This document shows, in pieces, positions 32,787 to 43,173 of a DNA stretch of 64,000 bases. This stretch comes from Massilia agrisoli. Its GTDB lineage: Bacteria; Pseudomonadota; Gammaproteobacteria; Burkholderiales; Burkholderiaceae_D. A program made the translations under genes and the position numbers. Below the pieces are notes generated by a model, which was given only the letters and a program-made list of their open reading frames with translations, was not told the origin of the DNA and searched no databases. Position 1 is the first letter of the stretch. Each line of letters opens with the position of its first letter. Location of the stretch: positions 310,001-374,000 of the forward strand of contig NZ_JAJHPV010000020.1 of assembly GCF_020831365.1 (NCBI RefSeq), in the 5' to 3' direction.

Positions 32787-34175
32787 TTAGCGGCCGCGAC
32801 CGCCGCCGCCGCCCGAGCGGGCCGGGGCCGATGAACGTCCGCCGCCGCCGCTGCGTGCACCGCCACCGCCGCCTGCGCTGCGTGGCTTGGCCGAACCGCG
32901 TCCGCCACCGCCGACACGGATCACCTGGCCACCGCCGCCACCACCACCGCCTGGACGGCCACCGCGGCCGCCATGGCCGGGCGCACCGCTGCGCAGCTGG
33001 ATCGGCTGGGCGCGCGCGGTCGGATCAGGCTCGAAGCCCGGGATCACCTGGCGCGGCAGGGTTTGCTTGATCAGCTTTTCGATGTCTTTGAGCATGTCAT
33101 GCTCGTCCACGCAGACCAGCGATACCGCTTCGCCGGTGGCGCCGGCACGGCCGGTACGGCCGATCCGGTGGACGTAATCTTCCGGAATGTTCGGCAGGTC
33201 GTAGTTGACCACGTGCGGCAGCTGGTCGATGTCGATGCCGCGCGCGGCGATGTCGGTGGCCACCAGCACCTGCAGGGTGCCGTCCTTGAACTCGGACAGC
33301 GCGCGGGTGCGCGCGGTCTGGCTCTTGTTGCCGTGGATCGCCAGCGCGCCGATGCCGTCCGCGCCCAGCTGGTCGACCAGCTTGTTGGCGCCGTGCTTGG
33401 TGCGCGTGAAGACCAGTACCTGGCTCCACTTGTTCGACTTGATCAGGTGCGCCAGCATCGGGTGCTTCTTGTCGCGGTCGACCGGGTGGATCTTCTGGGC
33501 GATGACTTCGACGGTCGAATTGCGGCGCGCCACTTCGATCATGGCAGGCTTGTTCAGCAGGCCATCGGCCAGTGCCTTGATCTCTTCCGAGAAGGTGGCC
33601 GAGAACAGCAGGTTCTGGCGCTTCGGCGGCAATGCCGCCAGCACTTTCTTGATGTCGCGGATGAAGCCCATGTCCAGCATGCGGTCGGCTTCGTCCAGGA
33701 TCAGGATCTCGATCTTCGACAGGTCGACGGTGCGCTGTTCCATGTGGTCGAGCAGGCGGCCAGGGGTGGCGACCAGGATGTCGACGCCTTGCTTGAGCTG
33801 CTTGATCTGCGGGTTGATGCCGACGCCGCCGAAGATCACGGCCGAGTTCAGGTTGGTGTACTTGCCGTAGATGCGCACGCTTTCCTCGACCTGGGCCGCC
33901 AGTTCGCGGGTCGGGGCCAGGATCAGCGCGCGTACCGAACGCTGGCTGCTCTTGTTGGTCAGCGCGGCGCCGATCTTGTCGGTCGACAGGCGGTGCACGA
34001 TCGGCAGGGTGAAGCCGGCGGTCTTGCCGGTGCCGGTCTGGGCGCCGGCCAGCAGGTCGCCGCCGTTCATGACGGCAGGGATCGCCTGGGTCTGGATCGG
34101 GGTTGGCTGGGTATAGCCTGCTTCTGTGACTGCACGAACGATGGCGTCGGACAGCCCGAGAGTGGTAAATGACAT
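32787..34175 (-). CDS. rhlE: DEAD-box RNA helicase RhlE-like
   Basis: 462 residues. All DEAD-box motifs are visible: Q motif ([13 protein letters not shown]), Walker [39 protein letters not shown]. After ~375 comes a basic Gly/Arg-rich tail with RGG-like repeats ([15 protein letters not shown] ... GGGGRGR) that probably contacts RNA. RhlE helps ribosome assembly and mRNA decay. Confidence 0.95.
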   Translation of the reverse strand: MSFTTLGLSDAIVRAVTEAGYTQPTPIQTQAIPAVMNGGDLLAGAQTGTGKTAGFTLPIVHRLSTDKIGAALTNKSSQRSVRALILAPTRELAAQVEESVRIYGKYTNLNSAVIFGGVGINPQIKQLKQGVDILVATPGRLLDHMEQRTVDLSKIEILILDEADRMLDMGFIRDIKKVLAALPPKRQNLLFSATFSEEIKALADGLLNKPAMIEVARRNSTVEVIAQKIHPVDRDKKHPMLAHLIKSNKWSQVLVFTRTKHGANKLVDQLGADGIGALAIHGNKSQTARTRALSEFKDGTLQVLVATDIAARGIDIDQLPHVVNYDLPNIPEDYVHRIGRTGRAGATGEAVSLVCVDEHDMLKDIEKLIKQTLPRQVIPGFEPDPTARAQPIQLRSGAPGHGGRGGRPGGGGGGGGQVIRVGGGGRGSAKPRSAGGGGGARSGGGGRSSAPARSGGGGGRGR

Positions 34176-34419
34176 TGTGAACTTTATTGGTAAGATCGGC
34201 CCGTCGCCATCGTGATGGCGCCAGTCGCAGGCAATCGATTGAAAAATCAGAGGCGGCAGGGAGACTGGAAGCGGTGCCGCTTAATGTTGCAGTATAAACA
34301 CAGCTATTCCGATTGGAAAGAAAAAAGTTTCGCTGTGGAAATTACCGCTGGGAGTAGAAGGGACGGGACGTCCCTTCGTCAGGTCAGGCCGTATTTTACG
34401 CCAGTCAGCAAAAGCTTGC

Positions 34420-35208
34420 TTAAGCGAATGGAGAAAGCAGGGTGACCATCTGGCCGAACACTTTCGGGCTGGCCGCGATGATGTCGCCTTTATGCAGGTA
34501 GTCGGACTCGCCGTTGAATTCGCCGACGATGCCGCCCGCTTCGGTGACCAAAAGTGCGCCCGCCGCGATGTCCCAAGGCTTCAGGCCTTTTTCAAAGAAG
34601 CCATCGCTGCGGCCGGCCGCCACGTTGGCCAGCTCGAGGGCTGCGGCGCCGGCGCTGCGGATGCCGTGGCAACGCTCGGCCATGACGCCGTACATCTTCA
34701 GGTAGTCGGCCAGCGCGCGCGGACCGGCGCCGTGGCCAGCCGACAACAGGGCATTGCCGACGCGGTCGTGCTTGGTCACGCGGATGCGTTTTTCGTTCAG
34801 GAAGGCGCCGGCGCCCTTGGTGGCGGTAAACAGGTCGTTGCGCACAGGGTCGTAGACGACGGCCTGGGTGGTCACGCCGCGCTGTTGCAGCGCGATCGAG
34901 ATGCAGTAGTTCGGGTAGCCGTGCATGAAGTTGATGGTGCCATCGAGCGGGTCGATGATCCACGAATATTCACTCTCGTCGTTCAGGTTGGCCGATGCAC
35001 CCGATTCCTCGGCCAGGATGGCGTGGCCGGGGTAGGCCTTGAGCAGGGTCTCGATGATGGCCTGTTCCGCTGCCTGGTCAATATCGGTCACGAAATCGTT
35101 GTGTTGTTTTTCGGTGACAGTGACACGTTCGACGTCGAAGGACGCGCGGTTGATCACGGTGGCGGCGCGGCGGGCGGCCTTGATCGCCGTATTGAGCATT
35201 GGGTGCAT
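34420..35208 (-). CDS. suhB: Inositol monophosphatase SuhB
   Basis: 262 residues. Metal-binding motifs: EESG (~68), DPLDGT (~86-91, IIDPLDGTINFMHGYPNY) and WDIAAGALLVTEAGG (~215). SuhB dephosphorylates inositol-1-phosphate and in E. coli is also an rRNA antitermination factor. It is divergent from trmJ, a neighbour arrangement common in betaproteobacteria. Confidence 0.95.
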   Translation of the reverse strand: MHPMLNTAIKAARRAATVINRASFDVERVTVTEKQHNDFVTDIDQAAEQAIIETLLKAYPGHAILAEESGASANLNDESEYSWIIDPLDGTINFMHGYPNYCISIALQQRGVTTQAVVYDPVRNDLFTATKGAGAFLNEKRIRVTKHDRVGNALLSAGHGAGPRALADYLKMYGVMAERCHGIRSAGAAALELANVAAGRSDGFFEKGLKPWDIAAGALLVTEAGGIVGEFNGESDYLHKGDIIAASPKVFGQMVTLLSPFA

Positions 35209-35381
35209 GTTGGCTTTCTGTTTAATAGAACGCTAACGCGCACGGCGCCCCGTCAGGGCGCTGTGTGCGCTAGTGAAACAAGAATGAATTAAAGAGCGGT
35301 GCGGCGGCGAACTGGTTAAAATCGCGGGCTTGGAAGCCCTGGCTTTTTGACACTCGACGCTGCGCGATGGCGCTATTTTAA

Positions 35382-36140
35382 ATGATCATGCCCGAAACAA
35401 GCACATCTCTTTTCAATCGCCTGCGCTTTGTGCTGGTCGAAACCAGCCGCGCCGGCAACATCGGCTCGGTGGCGAGGGCCATGAAAACCATGGGCTTTTC
35501 CGAATTGGTCCTGGTAAATCCGCGCTTCCCGGGCATGCTGGACGACCCCGAAGCGGTGGCGTTCGCCAGCGGCGCGCTCGATGTGCTGTCCGGCGCGCGC
35601 ACCGTCGGCAGCATGGCCGAGGCGCTGGAAGGCTGCCAGTTCGCCGCCGCGGTGTCGGCCCGGTTGCGTGAATTCTCGCCGCCCGTGTGGACCCCGCGCG
35701 CCTTTGCCGGCCACGTGGCCGGGCAGCAGGGCCTGAACGCGGCCCTGGTCTTCGGCAACGAACGCTTCGGCCTGCCCAACCAGATCGTCGAGCAGTGCAA
35801 TGTGCTGATCAATATCCCCGCCAACCCGGCCTATTCGTCGCTCAACCTGGCGCAGGCGGCGCAGGTGCTGGCCTACGAATGCCGGATGGCTACCGAAACC
35901 GGCGAAGCGCCGCCCACGCCGGTCGGTTTCCACGGCATTGCTGCCAGCGTGACCCAGATCGAGGGCATGTACGAGCACCTCGAGCAGGCGCTGGTGGCGG
36001 TCGGCTTCCTCGATGCGGACAATCCGAAAAAGCTGATGCCGCGCCTGAAGCGGCTGTTTTCGCGCACCCAGCTGGAGGCCGAGGAAGTCAACATCCTGCG
36101 CGGCATTGCGCGCCAGATCCTCAAGGACCGGGCCGGCTGA
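35382..36140 (+). CDS. trmJ: tRNA (cytidine/uridine-2'-O-)-methyltransferase TrmJ
   Basis: 252 residues. A SPOUT methyltransferase: motif 1 LVETSRAGNIGSVARAMKTM, motif 2 ALVFGNERFGLPNQ, motif 3 NPAYSSLNLAQAAQVLAYE, with the helical C-terminal extension found in TrmJ. It 2'-O-methylates position 32 of tRNAs. A start two codons later (35388) is equally possible. It shares one base with the next gene (TGATG). Confidence 0.95.
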   Translation: MIMPETSTSLFNRLRFVLVETSRAGNIGSVARAMKTMGFSELVLVNPRFPGMLDDPEAVAFASGALDVLSGARTVGSMAEALEGCQFAAAVSARLREFSPPVWTPRAFAGHVAGQQGLNAALVFGNERFGLPNQIVEQCNVLINIPANPAYSSLNLAQAAQVLAYECRMATETGEAPPTPVGFHGIAASVTQIEGMYEHLEQALVAVGFLDADNPKKLMPRLKRLFSRTQLEAEEVNILRGIARQILKDRAG

Positions 36141-37081
36141 TGAGCGCGCGCCTGCTGCTGCAACTGCTGTTGTTCGTGCAAGCTGCAGCGGCCGGCGCGA
36201 TTGCGTATGCCCTGGCGCGCTATGCCGGCGCCGACCCCATGCTCGCGCTGGCGGGCGGGCTGGCCACCGTGGTGCTGGTGCGCGCCCTGATCTCGGTGAA
36301 CAACTTTTTGATGAGCAGCCGCGCGGCCAGCCCGACCCCGGACGAATTCCGGCTCGGCCGCGCCGCCCGCCTGCGCCTGTTTGGCGAAGAATTCCGCGCC
36401 TCGATGCTGCAATCGTCCTGGCTGATGCCGCGGGCGCGGCCCTCGCAGCGCATCTTTCCCGGTTCGACGGTGCCGCCTGTGCTGTTATTGCACGGCTATG
36501 GCTGCAACAGCGGCTACTGGAAACACCTGTTGCCGCTGCTTGACGCCGCCCGCATCAGCCATGCCTGCCCCGACCTCGAACCGCTGGGCGGCGACATCGA
36601 CGGCTATGTGCCTGCGGTCGCGCGCGCCGTCGATGCGCTGTGCGCGGCCAGCGGCGCGCCGCGCGTGACCATCCTCGGCCACAGCATGGGCGGGCTGGTC
36701 GCGCGCGCCTACGTCCGCAAGCACGGGGCCGCGCGGGTGGCGCGCATCATCACGCTGGGCACGCCCCATCACGGCACCAGCCTGGCCAACCTGGGGCTGG
36801 GCGCCAACGCGCGCCAGATGCGCCGCGCGCGCCGCGGCGACACGCCGGAAAGCGACTGGCTGCGCGCGCTGGCAGGGGGGGAGGACATGGCCACCCGCGC
36901 CCTGGTCACCTCTATCTATAGCCACCACGACAATATCGTTGCGCCCCAGACCTCCAGCCACCTGGCGGGAGCGCGCAACATCGCCTTCGGCGGCGTGGGC
37001 CACGTTGCACTCGGCTCCAATCCGCACATCCTTTCATGCATCATGCATGAACTTGCACGGGACACCGAATCTCACGAATAA
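36140..37081 (+). CDS. Lipase-like alpha/beta hydrolase, membrane-anchored
   Basis: 313 residues; the ATG is coupled to the trmJ stop. Two N-terminal hydrophobic helices (~3-25 and ~30-52), then a triacylglycerol-lipase-type fold: VLLLHGYGCNSGYW (oxyanion HG), nucleophile elbow GHSMGG, ITLGTPHHGTSLA and a C-terminal His in GVGHVALG. Ser-Asp-His triad is plausible with Asp in SHHDNIV. Probably faces the periplasm from the inner membrane. Confidence 0.9.
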   Translation: MSARLLLQLLLFVQAAAAGAIAYALARYAGADPMLALAGGLATVVLVRALISVNNFLMSSRAASPTPDEFRLGRAARLRLFGEEFRASMLQSSWLMPRARPSQRIFPGSTVPPVLLLHGYGCNSGYWKHLLPLLDAARISHACPDLEPLGGDIDGYVPAVARAVDALCAASGAPRVTILGHSMGGLVARAYVRKHGAARVARIITLGTPHHGTSLANLGLGANARQMRRARRGDTPESDWLRALAGGEDMATRALVTSIYSHHDNIVAPQTSSHLAGARNIAFGGVGHVALGSNPHILSCIMHELARDTESHE

Positions 37082-37275
37082 GCGTGGCATGCGTGCTACA
37101 TTCGTTACAGACCTTGTCGAGGAAACTGTGACAGAACGCAATTGCTTACTCTGCTGAAAATGTGTCACGATGTAACACATGGGAGGGAGCGTGTTCCTCC
37201 TGTCTGGCGGCCTGAAGCATGTCGACGCGGCAGCGCCAGAACCACCTGGCCGGGTTAACTATCGGGAGTGCATTA

Positions 37276-40200
37276 GTGCCAGCACGCATCCTCATTATCG
37301 AAGACAACCCCACCAACATGGAGTTGATGGTCTATCTGCTCAATGCATTTGGCTTTACTCCGTTAACGGCAAGCGACGGTATCGCCGGCATCGAGGCCGC
37401 GCGCGAGACCGATCCCGACCTCATCATTTGCGACGTGCACCTGCCCCGGCTCGACGGCTACGGCGTGGTGAAACAGCTCAAGCAAGACCCGAACCTGCGC
37501 CACATCCCCGTGCTCGCCGTCACCGCGCTGGCGATGGTCGGCGACCGCGAGCGCCTGCTCGAAGCAGGCTTCGACGGCTACATCGCCAAACCGATCGAAC
37601 CGGACACCTTTGTCGTCCAGCTCGAAGAATTCCTCGACCCGCAGCGCGAACCGCCCGCCGCATCGGCCCCTGCCGGCCAGGCCACCATCCTGATCGTCGA
37701 CGACCATGTGCTGAACCGCGAATTCCTGCGCACCTTGCTCGGCTATGGCGGCCACAAGCTGGTGGAGGCGGCCAGCGGTGCCGACGCGCTGAAAGTGGTC
37801 AGGGAGCAGCGCCCCGACCTGATCGTCTCGGATGTCCTGATGCCTGGCATGGATGGCTACGAGCTGGTCAGGCGGCTGCGCAGCGATCCGCAGACCGCAG
37901 GCCTGCCGGTGATCTTTTATACGGCGCTGTACCGCGAACGCGAGGCCGGCAAGCTTGCCGCCGAATGCGGCGTGCGCTGGGTGCTGCCAAAGCCATCGTC
38001 GCCGGATGTGATCCTGCGCACCGTGCATGAAGCGCTCGGCATGGGCTTACCGGCCAGCGTCGATGCCGAGGACGAGGAGATGGGCGCCGGCCGGCCCCAG
38101 TTCACGGTCGGCGACCAAGTCGCCGATTTCCTCGACGAAGTCGATGCCGGCCACGGCGTGCAGCACGCGCGCGCCGCCGACGCCGCAGCGCCTGACGCGG
38201 CGTCGGAGCGGCAGCAGATGACGCAGCGCCTGTCCACCTCCTTGTCCAGCCTGCAGGCGGTCAGCCTGCGCCTGACCGCACTGATCGAACTTGGCATCGA
38301 GCTTGGCGCCGAGCGCGACCCGGCTGCGCTGATCGAAAACGGCTGCCGCGTCGCGCACGGCATCTGCGCGTCGAAATATACCTGTATCGGCATGCTGGAA
38401 GAGGGCATGGGAACGCTCCAGTACTTTGCCTCCTGCGGCGACGGCGGCGGCGCCCAGGTTGTGCGAAGCGCGCCGCGGGCCGGGGTCCTCGGCAAACTGC
38501 TTGGACAGCACGCGCCAGTGCGCGTCAGCGGCATTGGCGGCGACCCCAGCGTGCTGGGGCTGCCGAACGGGCATCCCCCGGTCCATTCCTTCCTCGGCGT
38601 GCCGATCGCCTCGCGCGAGCGGGTGCATGGCTGGCTCTACCTGGTCGACAAGGCCGAAACGACCGAGTTTTCCGAGGTCGACGAGCGCGTTGCGGTGACA
38701 GTCAGCGCGCAGATCGCCGCGGCCTACGAAAACCTGGCGCTGTACGAGGAAATCAAGCGCCACCATGCCCAGCTGACTGCCGACATGGAAGTGCGCATCC
38801 GCCTCGATGAAGACCTGCGCCGCTTCCGTACCGCGATGGATGCAACCGGCGACGCGATTTTCCTGGTGGACCGCGCCGACACCCGGTTCGTCGACGTCAA
38901 CGACACCGCCTGCCGCATGCTCGGCTACGAGCGCGAGGAATTCCTCGGCAAGGGCGAAGCCGGCGACCACGCCGGCCTGCGTGCGCGGCTCCACGACCTG
39001 CTGGTGCAGCTGCAGGGCAGCGGCCTGGCCGAGGCGATGGCGGAACTGCTGCTTGAACGCCGCGATGGCTCGACGGTCGCGGTCGAAGTGCAGCGCCGCA
39101 CCTTGCGCTCGGGCGCCAGTTCGATCCTGGTGGCGGTCGCGCGCGACATCACCGAACGCAAGAACGCCCAGGAAAAGCTGTTGCACATGGCCCACTTCGA
39201 CACGCTGACCGGCCTGCCGAACCGCAAAACCTTCTACGACAAGCTGGCCGGCGCGCTCCAGTACGCCGAAGAGCACCGCCTCGCCGTCGGCGTGCTGTTC
39301 CTCGATGTGGACCGCTTCAAGACCGTCAACGACACGCTGGGCCACCCGATCGGCGACGAGCTGCTGCGCCAGTTCTCCAACCGCCTGGTCAACAGCGTGC
39401 GTCCGCGCGACACGGTTGGCCGCTTCGGCGGTGACGAGTTTGCCGCCATCATCGCGCTTCCCGACGGCCCGCAGGCGGCCTTGCCGGTGATCGAGAAAAT
39501 CCGCGAGGCGATGCGCAAGCCTTTCGACCTGCACGGCCACGAGGTGACCACCACGGCCAGCATTGGCATCACGATCTACCCCGACGATGGCGAGGACGCG
39601 CAAACCCTGATCAAGTACGCGGACACCGCGATGTACCGCGCCAAGGAGGCCGGGCGCGACGCTTTCCGCTTCTTTACCGCGGAGATGAACGCGCAGTCGC
39701 TGGCCCGCCTCGACCTCGAAAACGCGCTGCGCCGTGCGATCGACCATGATGAATTCGTGCTGTACTACCAGCCCAAGGTGCACATCGCATCGCGCCGCAT
39801 CAGCGGCGCCGAAGCCCTGATCCGCTGGAACCGCCCCGGCCACGGCATGGTGTCGCCCGCGCTGTTCGTGCCGATCCTCGAAGAGACCGGCCTGATCGTG
39901 CGGGTCGGCACCTGGGTGCTGAACGAGGCCTGCCGCCAGATCAGCGAGTGGGGCAAGTCAAAGGTCGGGCCGGTGCGCCTGTCGGTCAACGTCTCGGGCA
40001 TCCAGTTTTTTGCCGGCGGCCTTGAGGAGGACGTGCTCGACGCGATCCGCCGGCACGACATCTCGCCTGGCCTGCTGGAGCTGGAACTGACCGAAAGCTC
40101 GCTGATGTCGAACGCCGAGGACACCATCGCCGTGCTGCGCAACCTGAAGGCGCTCGGCATCGAGATTTCGATCGACGACTTCGGCACCGGCTATTCCAGC

Positions 40201-40911
40201 CTGGCCTACCTGAAGCGCTTCCCGATCGACAAACTGAAAATCGACATTGCGTTCGTGCGCGAGGTGACGTCCAACCCGGACGACGCGGCGATCGTCCTGG
40301 CGATCATCAATATGGCCCACAGCATGAAGCTCGACGTGGTGGCCGAGGGCGTCGAGACCGAGGCCCAGCTGTCCTACCTGCGCCGCCACGGCTGCGACGA
40401 AATGCAGGGCTACTACTTCAGCCGCCCGGTACCGGCCGCCGAATTCGAACGCATGATCGTCGAAGGGAAGGGCTTGAGCGCGCCGGTCGACGAACCGGAT
40501 GAATTCCAGCAGACCCTCCTGATCGTCGACGACGACGCCTTCATGCTCGACGTGCTGTCGGACTTCCTGGCCCAGGATGGCTACCGCATCCTCACCGCGC
40601 AAAGCGCCGCCGAAGGCTTCGACATCCTGGCGCGCCATAACGTGCAGGTCATCCTGTGCGACCAGTGCATGCCGGTGATGAGCGGGACCGAGTTCATGGA
40701 GCGGGTCAAGCACCTGTGCCCGACCACCTTCCGCATCATGCTGTCGGCCTACGCCGACCTGACCCCGATCATGGAGGCGATCAACCACGGCGCCATCGAC
40801 CGCTTCTACACCAAGCCATGGGAAGGCGCCGTCCTGCGCGATAACATCCGCGAGGGATTCCGTGCACAGGCGCTGCTGCATGGCGGGGCGCGCAAGGAGC
40901 AGGTCCACTGA
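37276..40911 (+). CDS. Hybrid REC-REC-GAF-PAS-GGDEF-EAL-REC signalling protein
   Basis: 1211 residues from a GTG at 37276 with GGAG seven nt upstream; an ATG 19 codons earlier has no ribosome site. Order: receiver 1 (~3-118, ILIIEDN), receiver 2 (~136-250, ILIVDDH), GAF (~335-500), PAS (~515-635), GGDEF (~640-800, intact FGGDEF near 718), EAL (~815-1060, intact EALIRW near 845, DDFGTGYSSLAYLKRFP), receiver 3 (~1080-1205, LLIVDDDAF). Both c-di-GMP motifs are intact, so it could make or degrade c-di-GMP. No kinase is adjacent. Confidence 0.95.
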   Translation: MPARILIIEDNPTNMELMVYLLNAFGFTPLTASDGIAGIEAARETDPDLIICDVHLPRLDGYGVVKQLKQDPNLRHIPVLAVTALAMVGDRERLLEAGFDGYIAKPIEPDTFVVQLEEFLDPQREPPAASAPAGQATILIVDDHVLNREFLRTLLGYGGHKLVEAASGADALKVVREQRPDLIVSDVLMPGMDGYELVRRLRSDPQTAGLPVIFYTALYREREAGKLAAECGVRWVLPKPSSPDVILRTVHEALGMGLPASVDAEDEEMGAGRPQFTVGDQVADFLDEVDAGHGVQHARAADAAAPDAASERQQMTQRLSTSLSSLQAVSLRLTALIELGIELGAERDPAALIENGCRVAHGICASKYTCIGMLEEGMGTLQYFASCGDGGGAQVVRSAPRAGVLGKLLGQHAPVRVSGIGGDPSVLGLPNGHPPVHSFLGVPIASRERVHGWLYLVDKAETTEFSEVDERVAVTVSAQIAAAYENLALYEEIKRHHAQLTADMEVRIRLDEDLRRFRTAMDATGDAIFLVDRADTRFVDVNDTACRMLGYEREEFLGKGEAGDHAGLRARLHDLLVQLQGSGLAEAMAELLLERRDGSTVAVEVQRRTLRSGASSILVAVARDITERKNAQEKLLHMAHFDTLTGLPNRKTFYDKLAGALQYAEEHRLAVGVLFLDVDRFKTVNDTLGHPIGDELLRQFSNRLVNSVRPRDTVGRFGGDEFAAIIALPDGPQAALPVIEKIREAMRKPFDLHGHEVTTTASIGITIYPDDGEDAQTLIKYADTAMYRAKEAGRDAFRFFTAEMNAQSLARLDLENALRRAIDHDEFVLYYQPKVHIASRRISGAEALIRWNRPGHGMVSPALFVPILEETGLIVRVGTWVLNEACRQISEWGKSKVGPVRLSVNVSGIQFFAGGLEEDVLDAIRRHDISPGLLELELTESSLMSNAEDTIAVLRNLKALGIEISIDDFGTGYSSLAYLKRFPIDKLKIDIAFVREVTSNPDDAAIVLAIINMAHSMKLDVVAEGVETEAQLSYLRRHGCDEMQGYYFSRPVPAAEFERMIVEGKGLSAPVDEPDEFQQTLLIVDDDAFMLDVLSDFLAQDGYRILTAQSAAEGFDILARHNVQVILCDQCMPVMSGTEFMERVKHLCPTTFRIMLSAYADLTPIMEAINHGAIDRFYTKPWEGAVLRDNIREGFRAQALLHGGARKEQVH

Positions 40912-40984
40912 CGCCGGTTTGCCTGCGGCGGCCCGGTACGGTAGGCTATGCGTTTGCCGCTACTGGCCCGACCAAGGATTCCGT

Positions 40985-43093
40985 TTGACCCCCAAGCACC
41001 GCACCCGCATCATCCTCGCAGCGCTCGCCGCGGCCTTCGCCGCCGCCGCGCTTTTCTGGCCGCGAGGCCCCGGCTCGCATATCGGCGCAAAGATCGGCGC
41101 CATCGTCCAGGCCCGCACCGAACTTGGCTGGCCGGTTTATGTCACCACCATCGCGGGCGGGCCCGCGGCCGGTTTTGCCGACCCGTACGGCCTTGCCATC
41201 GACCGCGCGGGCAACCTGTTTGCCAGCGACGGCGGCGACAATAACCGCATCGTCAAGATTGCGCCCGATGGCGGCATCACCACCGTAGCGGGACAGCGCG
41301 AAGGCTTTGCCGACGGCGCCGGCACGGCGGCGGCCTTCCACACGCCTTCCGCGGTGGCCATCGACGCGTCGGGCAACCTGTATGTCGCCGATACCGGCAA
41401 CCACGCCATCCGCAAGGTGACGCCTGGCGGGGCAGTGTCTACGCTGGCCGGCAACGGCCAGCCTGGCTACAGCGATGGCCAAGGCAGCGCGGCGCGCTTT
41501 AACGGCCCGGTCGGGGTGGCAGTGGACAAGGATGGCAATGTGTTTGTCGCCGATACCTACAACGACCGCATCCGGCGCATTACGCCTGGCGGCATTGTCA
41601 CCACCGTCGCCGGCGACGGCGTGCCCGGCGACCAGGATGGACAGGCGCTGGCGGCGCGCTTCGACACCCCGGCCGCGCTGGTGGTGGATTCCACTGGCAG
41701 CATCCTGGTGGCGGACACCCACAACGGCGCCATCCGCAAGGTGTCGCGCGATGGCATGGTATCGACCCTGGCGCGCGTGCCGGCGGATGTGGAACAGCCG
41801 CTGATGCGGCGTCCGGCCAGCCTGGCGCTGACCCACGATGGCTTCCTGTACGTGGGCGACCTGGCGCGCGGCCGCATCCTGCAGGTGTCGCCCGAGGGCC
41901 AGCTGCGCGGCCTGACCGGCATCGGCATCGACTTCCATCCTGGCGACGAACGCTCGGCGCGCTTCGGGCGGCCGGCCGGCATCGCGCTCGGGCCGGACGG
42001 CTCGCTGTACGTGGCCGACGCGCTCAGGCGCGCGGTGCGCAAAGTGGCAAGGCGCGAGGGCGCGGCAGCCCCGCCGCTCGAGGACCATGCGCAAGCGGCC
42101 GCGGCGCCGCCCCAGGCGCCGTTCCCGTGGCCGGTGCGTCCGCAGCAAAACTGGCACGAGGTGGTCGGCGTGGTGGGCGAAGTGCGCGGCAGCTACGAGG
42201 GCGAAAGCCGCCACCACTTCCATAATGGCCTGGACATACAGGCGGCGATGGGCGAGCCGGTGCTGGCCGTCGCAAACGAAAAGGTCAGCAGCCCCCTGGC
42301 CAACTGGGGCCATGGCGGGGTGGGCGAGGGCATCGCGGTCGATAACTTCAGCTACATCCACATGCGGGTAGGGCGCGGCGCGCGCGACGAGCTGCTCGAC
42401 CCGGACCGTTTTGCCGCGCTACGCGACGATGCCGGCAAGGTGCAGCGGGTGCGCGTGCGGCGCGGCGCCCGTTTCGCGGTCGGCGATGCGATCGGCAGCG
42501 TCAACCGCATGTACCACGTCCACCTGGTGCACCGGCCGCTGGGCGTCGAGCGCAATGCGCTGGCGCTGCCGTTCCCCGGCCTGTCGGACGGCGTGGCGCC
42601 GCGCATCAACAGCATTGCGCTGGTCGACCGCGACGGCAAACCGCTGGCGGCCAGGCGCGGCAAACGGCTGGCCGTGCCGGCCGCCGCGGGGCCGCTGGCG
42701 ATCGTGGTCGACGCCTTCGACCAGGGCGACGGCAATGCCGCGCGCCGCAGGCTGGGGCTGTACAAGCTGGGCTACCAGCTGCTTGGCGCGGACGGCGTGC
42801 CGCTGCCCGGCTTTGAAGAGGCGCTGGTGAACATCGAGTTCAACCGCCTGCCACCGGATGAGGAAAGCGTGAAGGTGGCCTACGCCGACGGCAGCGGCAT
42901 CACGGTCTATGGCAGCAAGGCCACGAGGTTCCTGTACCAGGTGACCAACACGGTGCGCGACGGCGTGGCGCGCCCGGGCAGCTGGAATCCAGCCGGCCTG
43001 GCGCCGGGCGACTACACCATCCGCATCCTGGCCGCCGACTATGCCGGCAATGTGGCGCTGGGGGGACGCGACCTGGCCATTACGGTGCAATGA
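40985..43093 (+). CDS. NHL beta-propeller fused to M23/LytM-like domain
   Basis: 702 residues from a TTG at 40985, favoured by AAGGA five nt upstream and a signal-anchor starting MTPKHRTRIILAALAAAFAA. NHL repeats fill ~40-345 (DPYGLAIDRAGNLFASDGG, TPSAVAIDASGNLYVADTGN, GPVGVAVDKDGNVFVADTYN). After a Pro/Ala linker comes an M23-like region with HNGLD (H413, D417) and YHVHLVHRP (H511, H513), matching the HxxxD and HxH zinc motifs. A beta-rich C-terminus follows (~560-702). Probably periplasmic or exported and acts on peptidoglycan, though activity is unproven. Confidence 0.8.
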   Translation: MTPKHRTRIILAALAAAFAAAALFWPRGPGSHIGAKIGAIVQARTELGWPVYVTTIAGGPAAGFADPYGLAIDRAGNLFASDGGDNNRIVKIAPDGGITTVAGQREGFADGAGTAAAFHTPSAVAIDASGNLYVADTGNHAIRKVTPGGAVSTLAGNGQPGYSDGQGSAARFNGPVGVAVDKDGNVFVADTYNDRIRRITPGGIVTTVAGDGVPGDQDGQALAARFDTPAALVVDSTGSILVADTHNGAIRKVSRDGMVSTLARVPADVEQPLMRRPASLALTHDGFLYVGDLARGRILQVSPEGQLRGLTGIGIDFHPGDERSARFGRPAGIALGPDGSLYVADALRRAVRKVARREGAAAPPLEDHAQAAAAPPQAPFPWPVRPQQNWHEVVGVVGEVRGSYEGESRHHFHNGLDIQAAMGEPVLAVANEKVSSPLANWGHGGVGEGIAVDNFSYIHMRVGRGARDELLDPDRFAALRDDAGKVQRVRVRRGARFAVGDAIGSVNRMYHVHLVHRPLGVERNALALPFPGLSDGVAPRINSIALVDRDGKPLAARRGKRLAVPAAAGPLAIVVDAFDQGDGNAARRRLGLYKLGYQLLGADGVPLPGFEEALVNIEFNRLPPDEESVKVAYADGSGITVYGSKATRFLYQVTNTVRDGVARPGSWNPAGLAPGDYTIRILAADYAGNVALGGRDLAITVQ

Positions 43094-43099
43094 CAATAG

Positions 43100-43129
43100 C
43101 GGCGGGGCCCGGTATTAGGGCCGGGCCGC
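43100..43129. other. GC-rich hairpin between NHL-M23 gene and TetR gene
   Basis: CGGGGCCCGG and GGCCGGGCCG pair around a short loop just after the stop codon. No T-run follows, so it is not a classic terminator; it may be a stabilising or Rho-associated 3' structure. Confidence 0.45.
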
Positions 43130-43173
43130 CATTCAGTGGTATCCTTGGAGCAGAAAAACACTGTCTCCCAGCC

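Noticed and set aside
35687-36139. A longer N-terminus for the lipase-like hydrolase
   Set aside because: It would overlap trmJ in another frame. The ATG at 36140, coupled to the trmJ stop and followed by a hydrophobic anchor, is better.
37157-37180. TGTGTCAC...ACACA imperfect palindrome before the hybrid GGDEF-EAL gene
   Set aside because: It could be an operator but the arms match poorly and it has no repeat elsewhere in the window.
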